A stretch of 19,362 bases of DNA from Armatimonadota bacterium (GTDB lineage: Bacteria > Armatimonadota > Zipacnadia > Zipacnadales > FEN-943). Positions 8,618 through 14,742 of this stretch are shown here, one piece after another. Under the pieces are notes generated by a model, which was not told the DNA's origin, ran no database searches, and saw only the letters and a program-made list of their open reading frames with translations. The stretch's first letter is position 1; each line of letters starts with the position of its first letter. Both the position numbers and the translations under genes were made by a program. The stretch lies in NCBI GenBank assembly GCA_026419655.1, contig JANZZA010000648.1, positions 1 to 19,362 of the forward strand, read 5' to 3'.

Positions 8618-8646
8618 ATTATACTGGCCTGCCACAAGCGGGTCAA
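8618..8646 (-). promoter_or_regulatory. Sigma-70-type promoter for the lipid A operon
   Basis: On the minus strand the sequence reads TTGACC (8646-8641), a 17 bp spacer, then TATAAT (8623-8618), which is a perfect -10 and a 5-of-6 match to the -35 with ideal spacing. Transcription would begin near 8611, leaving about 40 nt of leader before the fabZ ATG at 8570. It sits in the 103 bp gap after the beta-helix gene on the same strand and marks fabZ as the first gene of the operon. A TTTTT run just before the -35, after a GC-rich stretch, may also help end the beta-helix transcript, though the hairpin there is imperfect. Confidence 0.8.
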
Positions 8647-8673
8647 AAACTCGCCGCCGTGCCGTCAGGTGAC

Positions 8674-11415
8674 TTAGGGCAGGGGCTCTACCTTCAAATT
8701 GTCCAGGTAAGTCACGGCGGTTTCGTTGGCGTCACTGACGAAGCCCAGCCAGGTGAATTGAACGAACTTGTCCGACCCGAGAGGCAAATCCGTAACCTTC
8801 AGGGGCCCCCGGCCGGTAATTTCAACGACCAACGACCAGGTGCGTCCGGGCTTCGACCCGAGCGGGCAAGTTATCTCGCAGTGTATCCACTGGCCGATGG
8901 GCACCGTTGCGAGGACCTTGTCGCCCGCCTTCAGGTCACCGCCAGCGACAAAAACCACGTCCGGCCCGGTAGCAAACTGCGGCTGGCGCCAATCCCGCCA
9001 CGAAGTAATAAAGCGGGCGCCCTCTTCAAGGCGCACATCGAAGGTCACACGGGCTGCCCCTCTGGCGTAGTTGGGGAAATATGCCATGTGTGGCTGCCAA
9101 GTGGCCTCCAGCCCAGCCGCATCGGTGAATTTCAAACTGTGCCGGCCGGACGCAGCCGTCTCGTCGGTCACCACAATGGACGCTCCGCCCGTTTGCCCGT
9201 AGACCTGTGCCATTCTTGGCGTGGCGCCAACCGGCGTATCCTCAAAGTCGTCCACAATCGGCTGTGGGGGCTTAGGAGCAGGCAGCGCAAAGGCCGGCCG
9301 TTTGATTTTCCGCGGCGCTTCTACCCAGCTCTTCTCTCCGTACAGCCCAGCCTTGCTCACGTCGAAGGGCTTGAACCCCAACCGCAGGGCCGGCGAGTCG
9401 GGCCGCAGGCGAAAGTCGCCCTTTTCGGGCGCCACGAACAAGGGATCGGCCACCAGGGAATGCACGTCTCGGCCCCGGGCCTGCCATTCGGCCCACGGGA
9501 TGCCGTTCATGTCCAGCTCCTCGCGGGCGTAGGTGTCCCACCAGATATTGTAGTCGGAAGTGCAGGTGGGCTTGTCGAAGGTGCCCGTGATCAAAGTGCC
9601 CACCGTGCCGTAGACGATGTTATTGCTGAAGTCCATGAAGTGCGCATCCTCAACCCGCCCTACTCCAACCAGGTCAACCCGACAGGGCCCGATGATGTTA
9701 TTGCGCACGACATTGTCGTGGCCATAGTGCAGGCCCAGGCCGTGCCCATGGTTGTACACGAGATTGTTTTCGACGAGCACACCGGACGTACCCTCGTCCA
9801 GCCCGAGGCCCCAGCTACCGAACTTGTAGTCGTAGGTGTCATGGAGCCAGTTGTAGCGGACGACAGTGCCTGGGGAGACGCCGAGAGTGTAAATGGCGGA
9901 AAGCTCGCTCAGGACTCCGTAACCAAGATGGTGGATATGATTCCACTCGATGGTATTGTGGTGGGCATTATGTGGCCCATAGCCCCAGGACCAGCCGCAG
10001 GATACGCCCGAATACAGGATGTCACAGATTTCGTTATGCGCAATCACGTTGTACGGGCTGTGGAATATGATTATGCCCACGCCGTCGGGGAAAGTATGGC
10101 CGCCGTCGTGGATGAAGCAGTTCTCGACCCTATTCTTTTCAGCGACGAGGTCGGGATTATCGCGATAGGCTGGCTCGCCTATCCGGACGCCGCCAGCGCC
10201 AAGGTCGCGAAACTCGCAGTGGAAAACGCGGCAGTTCTTGCAGCCTGCGTCGAGCCACAGACCATATTCGCCGAGGTGGGCAAACTCGCACCGTTCAAAG
10301 GAGCACCCTAGTGCCCCGCGAGCCAGGACGGCGGCGCTCAGGTAGTGGGCAGCTTGTCCTTCAAGCGACTGGGTTTTCTCGGCCCGCCAGTCTGCGTAGC
10401 AAAACTTCAGTCCCTCGAATTTCAGCCCCGCGACGAACCGCCCTTCCTCAGGCTGGCCACGTATCTCCATTATCCGCTGCAGCTCAGGGGCGATGACCAC
10501 CGCCTTTTCCATGTTCTCGCCAGGCAGGGGCCAGTAGTAGAGCTTTGCGGCTTTCCGGTCCAGATACCACTCGCCTGGCTGGTCCAAGGCCTCGAAGTAA
10601 TTCTCCAACCGATAGCGACAGTCCGGCTCCCAGGTGAAAACTGGCCAGTTGCTGGAATTGGTAAATCGCACCGTCCTGGCGTCCCCGTCCAAGGCCTCAA
10701 TCCAGTGCCGCGAAGTACTCCAGTCGAAAAAGAGGATAATGTTTACGTCCTCAAGGTTGTTCCATCGCCTGAAGTCTCCGGGCCGGTATGTTATGCCCCT
10801 GGTGGCTTCAGGTTTGTTTCGGTCAGCGTAGTAGTCTTTGATTTCGGGCAGCGGCCCCTGGGCGCGAAGAAAGCCGTCATTGGGATGCCGGGCGCGGATG
10901 CGCCGCGCTCCGTTGACGAAAAGCTGGTGAAAATACCATTCGCCCGTGCGCGCTTCAGGAACATCGGCCACCCAGAGCTTATCGGGCCCCTTCCGCCAGC
11001 CGGTGATGCGCCGCCCGCCTGACAGAACCGGGCTTTCGCCCGGGTATGCGGCGTAGGTTATGGTTTCGCCGTTGGGCGCTGCATCGTCGGGGGTAAACAC
11101 CAGGGGTTCGGCAAGCTCGTAGACACCGCCCCGAATCAGCACCCGGAAGGACCTGGCTGGCCCAGTAGCCTTTGCTGCCGCCACCGCTTCACGCGCACGG
11201 CCCAGGGTGGCAAAGGGCCCGTCAGTCCTTGTCCTATTGGGCGACGGCAACTTGCCCGACCACGTATCCCTGCCCGACGGCGATACGTAAAAATCGGCTC
11301 CCTGGTGCGCAGAGGCCAGGCCGGGGCAGACGGCCAAAGCCACTACCGCCATGGCGGCTGCTACTCTCAGCAGCACAGGCTTGTCGGCCAACAACAAGCA
11401 CCTGGCAAACAGCAT
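8674..11415 (-). CDS. Secreted right-handed parallel beta-helix protein with C-terminal beta-sandwich-like domain
   Basis: The 913-residue protein starts with a signal peptide (hydrophobic core about residues 14-33, AxA site at 34-36, ASA|HQG). The mature part opens with 'DFYVSPSGRDTWSGKL' and 'GPFATLGRAREAVAAA', then 'VLIRGGVYELAEPLVF', the usual opening of large right-handed beta-helix (pectate-lyase-like) proteins. Repeated short strands with N, H and G turns (such as 'NVIAHNEICDILYSGVS' and 'NNLVYNHGHGLGLHYGHDNVVRNNIIG') form the helix to about residue 650. The last 200 residues ('FEDTPVGATP...' to 'TYLDNLKV') look like a carbohydrate-binding beta-sandwich. A polysaccharide lyase, hydrolase or binding role is inferred. 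The ATG at 11415 is chosen over an upstream in-frame extension because an AGGGGAG Shine-Dalgarno sits 8 nt before it and the signal peptide then starts properly. Confidence 0.85.
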   Translation of the reverse strand: MLFARCLLLADKPVLLRVAAAMAVVALAVCPGLASAHQGADFYVSPSGRDTWSGKLPSPNRTRTDGPFATLGRAREAVAAAKATGPARSFRVLIRGGVYELAEPLVFTPDDAAPNGETITYAAYPGESPVLSGGRRITGWRKGPDKLWVADVPEARTGEWYFHQLFVNGARRIRARHPNDGFLRAQGPLPEIKDYYADRNKPEATRGITYRPGDFRRWNNLEDVNIILFFDWSTSRHWIEALDGDARTVRFTNSSNWPVFTWEPDCRYRLENYFEALDQPGEWYLDRKAAKLYYWPLPGENMEKAVVIAPELQRIMEIRGQPEEGRFVAGLKFEGLKFCYADWRAEKTQSLEGQAAHYLSAAVLARGALGCSFERCEFAHLGEYGLWLDAGCKNCRVFHCEFRDLGAGGVRIGEPAYRDNPDLVAEKNRVENCFIHDGGHTFPDGVGIIIFHSPYNVIAHNEICDILYSGVSCGWSWGYGPHNAHHNTIEWNHIHHLGYGVLSELSAIYTLGVSPGTVVRYNWLHDTYDYKFGSWGLGLDEGTSGVLVENNLVYNHGHGLGLHYGHDNVVRNNIIGPCRVDLVGVGRVEDAHFMDFSNNIVYGTVGTLITGTFDKPTCTSDYNIWWDTYAREELDMNGIPWAEWQARGRDVHSLVADPLFVAPEKGDFRLRPDSPALRLGFKPFDVSKAGLYGEKSWVEAPRKIKRPAFALPAPKPPQPIVDDFEDTPVGATPRMAQVYGQTGGASIVVTDETAASGRHSLKFTDAAGLEATWQPHMAYFPNYARGAARVTFDVRLEEGARFITSWRDWRQPQFATGPDVVFVAGGDLKAGDKVLATVPIGQWIHCEITCPLGSKPGRTWSLVVEITGRGPLKVTDLPLGSDKFVQFTWLGFVSDANETAVTYLDNLKVEPLP

Positions 11416-11419
11416 ACTG

Positions 11420-11692
11420 ACCACTCCCCTACAAGTACTCAATGAACTACCTGCTCGAAGGGCCCGGCGGCGCACTTGTGCGGTCGCTCTTCTGCAAGCA
11501 CCCAATGAGCCAGCCAATGATACATGCAAATGCGCTTCCTGCGGTCGCTCCCCTGTAAGCACGGAGTGAGCTTGGGGGCGGGTGACCGGGCGGTTGTGGA
11601 AAACGTCGCTCCCCTGTAAGCACGGAGTGAGAAGTCTACGACTGGACTGGTCTCAGGTATTGTCCCTCGCTCCTGTGCAAGCACGGAGTGAG
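11420..11692. CRISPR. Degenerate CRISPR-like array: five repeats at 61-63 bp period, four spacers, no cas genes nearby
   Basis: Repeats start at 11420, 11483, 11544, 11605 and 11666. The two middle copies (11544-11570 and 11605-11631) are identical over 27 nt: GTCGCTCCCCTG, then TAAGCAC, then GGAGTGAG. The copy at 11666 differs at 4 positions, that at 11483 at 6, and that at 11420 at about 10 (7 of the last 23), so the array decays outwards, more so at the low-coordinate end. The intervening sequences are 34-36 nt (32-34 with a 29 nt repeat) and unlike each other. The CTCC/GGAG partial dyad, the ATGAG-type 3' end and the 61 bp period resemble type I-E arrays. No repeat is found one period further out on either side. 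No cas gene is in the window. The direction cannot be fixed. It could instead be a non-CRISPR spaced repeat. Confidence 0.55.
11424..11430 (-). promoter_or_regulatory. Shine-Dalgarno of the beta-helix gene, embedded in the outermost repeat
   Basis: The minus strand reads AGGGGAG, ending 8 nt before the ATG at 11415. This supports that start over the upstream ATG at 11562. The same bases are the CTCCCCT core of the first, most decayed repeat of the CRISPR-like cluster. Confidence 0.65.
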
Positions 11693-11825
11693 CGCCGCCC
11701 TCATTGGGCCTCCCAGGTAGGCCTATTGGCCCTTATCAACTGCTTTCCTCCACGTGCGGGAACTTCTTTCAAAGGAACCGCGTTGTTTTCAGCAAGCCGG
11801 GGTGCCTTGGCGCTGAGGATGCAGT

Positions 11826-12092
11826 ATGGCTCGACGGGCACGTTTGGCAGTATCTGGTCTTCTTCTCGTGGCGGCGGCGGTTTTTGTCATCGCCGTCGCT
11901 GTGCATGGCCCGCACGGGCACCGGGGAGAGACCTGTCCTGCGTGTTGGCTCGCCTTTGGCGGTGCTTTCCTACCCAGTGACGTGCCGGTTGAGCCATGCC
12001 TCCTCGTCGTCGGTCTTGTCCTCGTAGTTACCCTTCCGGTTGCAACCGGTTTTTTCGCGCGGCCCTGCCCCGCCAGAGGGCCGCCTGAATAG
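11826..12092 (+). CDS. Small two-helix membrane protein with His-rich and CPxC motifs (unknown function)
   Basis: The 88-residue protein has two hydrophobic segments, about residues 7-27 and 58-77, and between them a short loop 'HGPHGHRGETCPACW' with three His and a CPxC pair (Cys37, Cys40). Two more Cys (58 and 81) sit at either end of the second helix, and the tail reads ARGPPE. This layout recalls small DUF2946-like and metal-linked membrane proteins, but I cannot assign a family. GAGG lies 7 nt before the ATG, which supports a real gene. It precedes the prepilin-like gene by 85 bp on the same strand and could share its transcript. A metal-binding or redox role is only a guess. Confidence 0.6.
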   Translation: MARRARLAVSGLLLVAAAVFVIAVAVHGPHGHRGETCPACWLAFGGAFLPSDVPVEPCLLVVGLVLVVTLPVATGFFARPCPARGPPE

Positions 12093-12177
12093 AGACATCG
12101 TCTAACCCGCTTCGCTTTGCCATGAGCGGCCTTGAGGCCTTCAGACAATCCCTTTCACGAGACAAGGGGGGACGGCG

Positions 12178-12807
12178 ATGTCTCGCCCCAGAGTGGGCTT
12201 CACTCTTATAGAGTTGCTTGTCGTCATTGCCATCATTGCCATTCTCGCGGCCATTCTCTTCCCCGTCTTCGCGAGGGCCCGCGAGAAGGCAAGGCAGACA
12301 AGCTGTTTGAGCAACGTAAAGCAAATCGCGCTGGCTATGATGATGTACGCCCAGGACTACGACGAGTGCTACATGGTCGTAGACCACGTCATAGGCTATG
12401 ACTGGTGGATGCCTCTCCAGGCTTACGTGAAAAACAGCCAGATTTTCCGCTGCCCATCGCGGCAGGCCAATCCTGCCACCGAGCCAGCCACGGACTACCT
12501 CCTGAACGGCCTTTTCGCGCACGGTTCTCCTATGGCCATGTTCGACCGTCCCGCAGACCAGATTGTCATCGCTGAACGTGAAAGGGGCGCACCGGCTACT
12601 TGCTACCATCCGTGGCCAGACGACCACACTTCTTGGGACGACCTGTTTGCGTATTCTGAATTTGCAGACCTCATAGCCAAGCAGCCACACAACGATGGGG
12701 ACAACTACGGCTTCGCGGACGGCCACGCCAAGTGGTTGCGGTGGGAAGCAACTATCCGGCCGCCGCTGCCTGGAATGCACAACACGGGCCGATGGTACTT
12801 TCACTAG
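12178..12807 (+). CDS. Prepilin-type N-terminal cleavage/methylation protein with H-x9-DG motif (DUF1559-like)
   Basis: The 209-residue protein begins MSRPRVG|FTLIELLVVIAIIA. Cleavage by a prepilin peptidase would follow Gly7, leaving Phe as the methylated first residue with Glu at position +5. The hydrophobic helix is followed by 'FPVFARAREKARQTSCLSNVKQIALAMMMYAQDYDE'. Near the C-terminus a His, nine residues and DG (HNDGDNYGFADGHAKWL) form the H-x9-DG motif of these pseudopilin-like proteins. They are present in many copies in Armatimonadota, Planctomycetota and relatives, and are thought to be pseudopilins or surface proteins linked to type II-like secretion. An AGGGGGG sequence lies before the ATG and a strong hairpin follows the gene. 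No other pilus or secretion genes are near. Confidence 0.9.
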   Translation: MSRPRVGFTLIELLVVIAIIAILAAILFPVFARAREKARQTSCLSNVKQIALAMMMYAQDYDECYMVVDHVIGYDWWMPLQAYVKNSQIFRCPSRQANPATEPATDYLLNGLFAHGSPMAMFDRPADQIVIAERERGAPATCYHPWPDDHTSWDDLFAYSEFADLIAKQPHNDGDNYGFADGHAKWLRWEATIRPPLPGMHNTGRWYFH

Positions 12808-12849
12808 CCAACTGATACCTGTCCTCAGCTGGACGGGTTTGCGAAGCGG

Positions 12850-12886
12850 GCCGCCCGCGCCAGCATTCGGCGCGGGCGGCTTCTAG
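12850..12886 (+). terminator. Hairpin terminator after the prepilin-like gene
   Basis: A perfect 12 bp GC-rich stem (GCCGCCCGCGCC at 12850-12861, with its complement at 12869-12880) encloses the 7 nt loop AGCATTC. The tail TTCTAG is T-poor, so it is not a classical intrinsic terminator. Its place 43 bp after the plus-strand stop and before the end of the converging aminotransferase gene fits a transcript end, perhaps for both strands. Confidence 0.7.
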
Positions 12887-12916
12887 TCGCCAGCGACGTG
12901 TACACCCAGAGTTGTT

Positions 12917-14167
12917 TTATGCACTAAGAAGACTCTCTGCCTGCGCGAGAGAATCGGCCAGTGCCTGAGCTACGTAGGCCACCTCTTCGCGGGTGATAAT
13001 CGCCGGGGGCTCGAAGCGCAGGACCTTGGGGTTGTTCAGGCCATAGGCCGCCAGGATGCCGCGCTGCGCCAAACCAGCAATGACCAGCCCGGCCACATCG
13101 GAATCGCCAAACTCCACGGCGACGAGTAGCCCCCGGCCCCGCACGTCGTGCACTAGGTCGGGATACTCGGACGCTGTGCGGCGGCAGCCGTCGAGCAACT
13201 CCTGACCCCGAGCAGCGCACAGGGCAGGCGTGTCCAGTCGCTCCATTTCCGAGATTGCTGCTATTGCGGCGGCACAGGCCAGAGGATTTCCGCCGAAGGT
13301 CGAGGTGTGTATGTAAGGATTTTCCTCGAAGATTTTCCACACCGCTGGCCTGGCCACAAAAGCTCCTACAGGCATGACGCCACCGCCCAGGGCCTTCCCC
13401 AAGGTCACGATGTCAGGCACGACGCCATCCCAATCGCATGCCCAGCGGCGCCCCGTCCTCCCAAAGCCAGTCTGGATTTCGTCGAGTATGAGAAGCGCGC
13501 CGTGGCGGTCGCAGATTTCCCGCGCCGCCGTCAAATATCCGTCGGGCGGTATTCGGATGCCGTTCTCACACTGTATGGGTTCCAGAATCACAGCAGCGGT
13601 TTCCCTGGTGACGGCTTCGGCCAGTGCATCCACGTCGCCGAACGTAACGTGGACAAAACCGGGTAGCAGTGGCTCAAAGGGCCTCTTGTAAACGTCGCGT
13701 CCTGATGCCGACAGAGCTCCAAAAGTCTTGCCATGAAAAGCACCTTCCGCGGCAACAAAACCGGGCCGGCCGGTATACATGCGCGCTGCCTTCAGTGCAC
13801 CTTCAACAGCCTCTGCGCCAGAGTTGCAGAAAAAAACATACTCCAGGTCGCCCGGAGTTACTGCGGCTACACGCTCCGCTGCCTCGGCCATGACGGGGTT
13901 AAGGAGCAAGTGGCTGGACAATGGCATGCGCTTAAGCTGCGCTACCACGGCCCCAACGATGGCCGCGGGGCGGTGCCCGAAGGTAAATACTCCTGGCCCG
14001 CCCAGGCAGTCCAAAAACCGCCGTCCGTCGGCGCAGATGACATAGCAGCCTTCTGCTTCTATCTCTGCCGCGTCGAACCCCATGAATCTTACCAGTTGGG
14101 CCATGCCGGGGTTCACGTGGTCTTGGTAGCGGCGGTACACAAGGTCGAAGGAAACATCCGAAGACAT
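12917..14167 (-). CDS. Class III PLP-dependent aminotransferase (putrescine/ornithine aminotransferase-like)
   Basis: The 416-residue protein has the full class III fold: 'GRRFLDCLGGPGVFTFGHRPAAIV', 'FFCNSGAEAVEGALKAARMYTGRP', 'GAFHGKTFGALSASGRDVYK', the PLP-phenolate Asp in 'LLILDEIQTGFGRTG' and the Schiff-base Lys258 in 'TLGKALGGGVMPVGAF', then 'HTSTFGGNPLACAAA'. The N-terminal 'YRRYQDHVNPGMAQLVRFMGFD' is closest to putrescine and ornithine aminotransferases rather than ArgD. A usual EPIQGEGG block reads EPIQCENG. Substrate is uncertain; polyamine or arginine/ornithine metabolism is likely. I chose the ATG at 14167 because homologues begin there and GGAG lies about 10 nt upstream; a 29-codon in-frame extension to 14254 would run into the terminator hairpin. 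No pathway partner is adjacent. Confidence 0.88.
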   Translation of the reverse strand: MSSDVSFDLVYRRYQDHVNPGMAQLVRFMGFDAAEIEAEGCYVICADGRRFLDCLGGPGVFTFGHRPAAIVGAVVAQLKRMPLSSHLLLNPVMAEAAERVAAVTPGDLEYVFFCNSGAEAVEGALKAARMYTGRPGFVAAEGAFHGKTFGALSASGRDVYKRPFEPLLPGFVHVTFGDVDALAEAVTRETAAVILEPIQCENGIRIPPDGYLTAAREICDRHGALLILDEIQTGFGRTGRRWACDWDGVVPDIVTLGKALGGGVMPVGAFVARPAVWKIFEENPYIHTSTFGGNPLACAAAIAAISEMERLDTPALCAARGQELLDGCRRTASEYPDLVHDVRGRGLLVAVEFGDSDVAGLVIAGLAQRGILAAYGLNNPKVLRFEPPAIITREEVAYVAQALADSLAQAESLLSA

Positions 14168-14224
14168 ATTCTCAGCGCTCCGCTGCCGCCTTGGCAGGGG
14201 ATGGAGGCTCCGCCAGGAGGCATG

Positions 14225-14264
14225 AAAATAGCCTCTCCCGCCGCGTTGAGGCAACGGCAGAGGC
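14225..14264 (-). terminator. Probable intrinsic terminator after tRNA-Pro
   Basis: On the minus strand GCCTCT (14264-14259) pairs with AGAGGC (14236-14231), and an inner GCCG/CGGC can pair too. The stem is followed by TATTTT (14230-14225). It lies 15 bp after the tRNA 3' end and before the aminotransferase start, so it would end the HU-tRNA transcript. The inner loop is imperfect. Confidence 0.55.
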
Positions 14265-14278
14265 CGAATTGTTTTATC

Positions 14279-14355
14279 TGGTCGGGGCGGGCGGACTTGA
14301 ACCGCCGACCTTTGGACCCCCAGTCCAACGCGCTAACCAGCTGCGCCACGCCCCG
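14279..14355 (-). tRNA. tRNA-Pro (anticodon GGG)
   Basis: The minus strand folds as a complete 77 nt tRNA: acceptor stem CGGGGCG/CGCCCCG with discriminator A and an encoded CCA, D arm GCGC/GCGC with AGCTGGTTA loop, anticodon stem TTGGA/TCCAA with loop CTGGGGG, a 5 nt variable loop and T arm GGCGG-TTCAAGT-CCGCC. The loop places GGG at positions 34-36, reading the proline codon CCC (and CCU by wobble). It begins 23 bp after the HU gene on the same strand and may be processed from the same transcript. Confidence 0.96.
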
Positions 14356-14378
14356 ACCCAACAGTCACCGCGTCGGGC

Positions 14379-14666
14379 CTATTTCTTTACGGCAGCCTTT
14401 AGCGCAGCACCCGCGCGGAACCTCGGCACGACAGTCGCCGGAACCTTAATGACCTCATTCGTGCCCGGCTTGCGGGCAGTGCGGGCCTTGCGCTTGGCGG
14501 TGTCGAAGGTGCCAAAGCCAGTTATCTGCACCGCGTTCCCCTTGGCCAGCGCCGCCTGGATAGTCGAAAGTACCGCTTCCAGTGAGGCCGCAGCGCACTT
14601 CTTGGTGCAGCCCGAGGCCTTAGCAATTGCCTCCACCAGGTCCGCCTTCGTCAGGGTCTTTGCCAT
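14379..14666 (-). CDS. HU family DNA-binding protein
   Basis: The 95-residue protein is a full-length HU/IHF-type histone-like protein, a nucleoid-bending dimer. It opens with 'MAKTLTKADLVEAIAK', has the dimer core 'AASLEAVLSTIQAALAKGNAVQITGFGTF' and the DNA-binding arm 'TARKPGTNEVIKVPATVVPRFRAGAALKAAV'. The arm keeps the 'RKPGTNE' turn, with Pro at the intercalating position. Two Cys (in 'GCTKKCA') are unusual for HU. AGGAGGAG lies upstream of the ATG. A 76 bp gap separates it from gpsA on the same strand, so it could be read from its own promoter or from the der operon. Whether it is hupA-, hupB- or ihf-like cannot be decided. Confidence 0.95.
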   Translation of the reverse strand: MAKTLTKADLVEAIAKASGCTKKCAAASLEAVLSTIQAALAKGNAVQITGFGTFDTAKRKARTARKPGTNEVIKVPATVVPRFRAGAALKAAVKK

Positions 14667-14742
14667 GCTCCACTCTCCTCCTGTGTGGCGCGCGTCAGGC
14701 GCCCGGATTGCTCACGCACGTCCCACACGCCCCTCCCTCACG

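Larger units (their letters stand above)
11416..11825. other. Non-coding divergent region holding a CRISPR-like repeat cluster
   Basis: This 410 bp stretch separates the minus-strand beta-helix gene from the plus-strand small membrane protein gene. Its first two thirds is taken up by the repeat cluster at 11420-11692. The remainder (11693-11825) has nested GGCC-rich short inverted repeats around 11704-11730 and the near-palindrome TTCTTTCAAAGGAA at about 11764-11777, but no consensus promoter that I could find for either gene. Open frames across it come from the repeats and look non-coding. Confidence 0.6.

Noticed and set aside
8569..10311. Long plus-strand open frame of 580 codons antisense to the beta-helix gene
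   Set aside because: It is a GC-driven shadow of the beta-helix gene: no ribosome site, no recognisable domain, and it runs through the lipid A promoter.
11416..11562. N-terminal extension of the beta-helix protein from an ATG at 11562
   Set aside because: The extra 49 residues are translated from the CRISPR-like repeats, precede a clean signal peptide, and the ATG at 11415 has its own Shine-Dalgarno.
11439..11684. Minus-strand 81-codon open frame across the repeats, considered as a repeat-containing peptide
   Set aside because: The repeats fall in different frames (61 bp period is not a multiple of three), so they do not encode a repeated peptide.
14168..14254. 29-codon upstream extension of the aminotransferase
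   Set aside because: It would cross into the terminator hairpin that follows tRNA-Pro and lacks similarity to homologues, which begin near the ATG at 14167.
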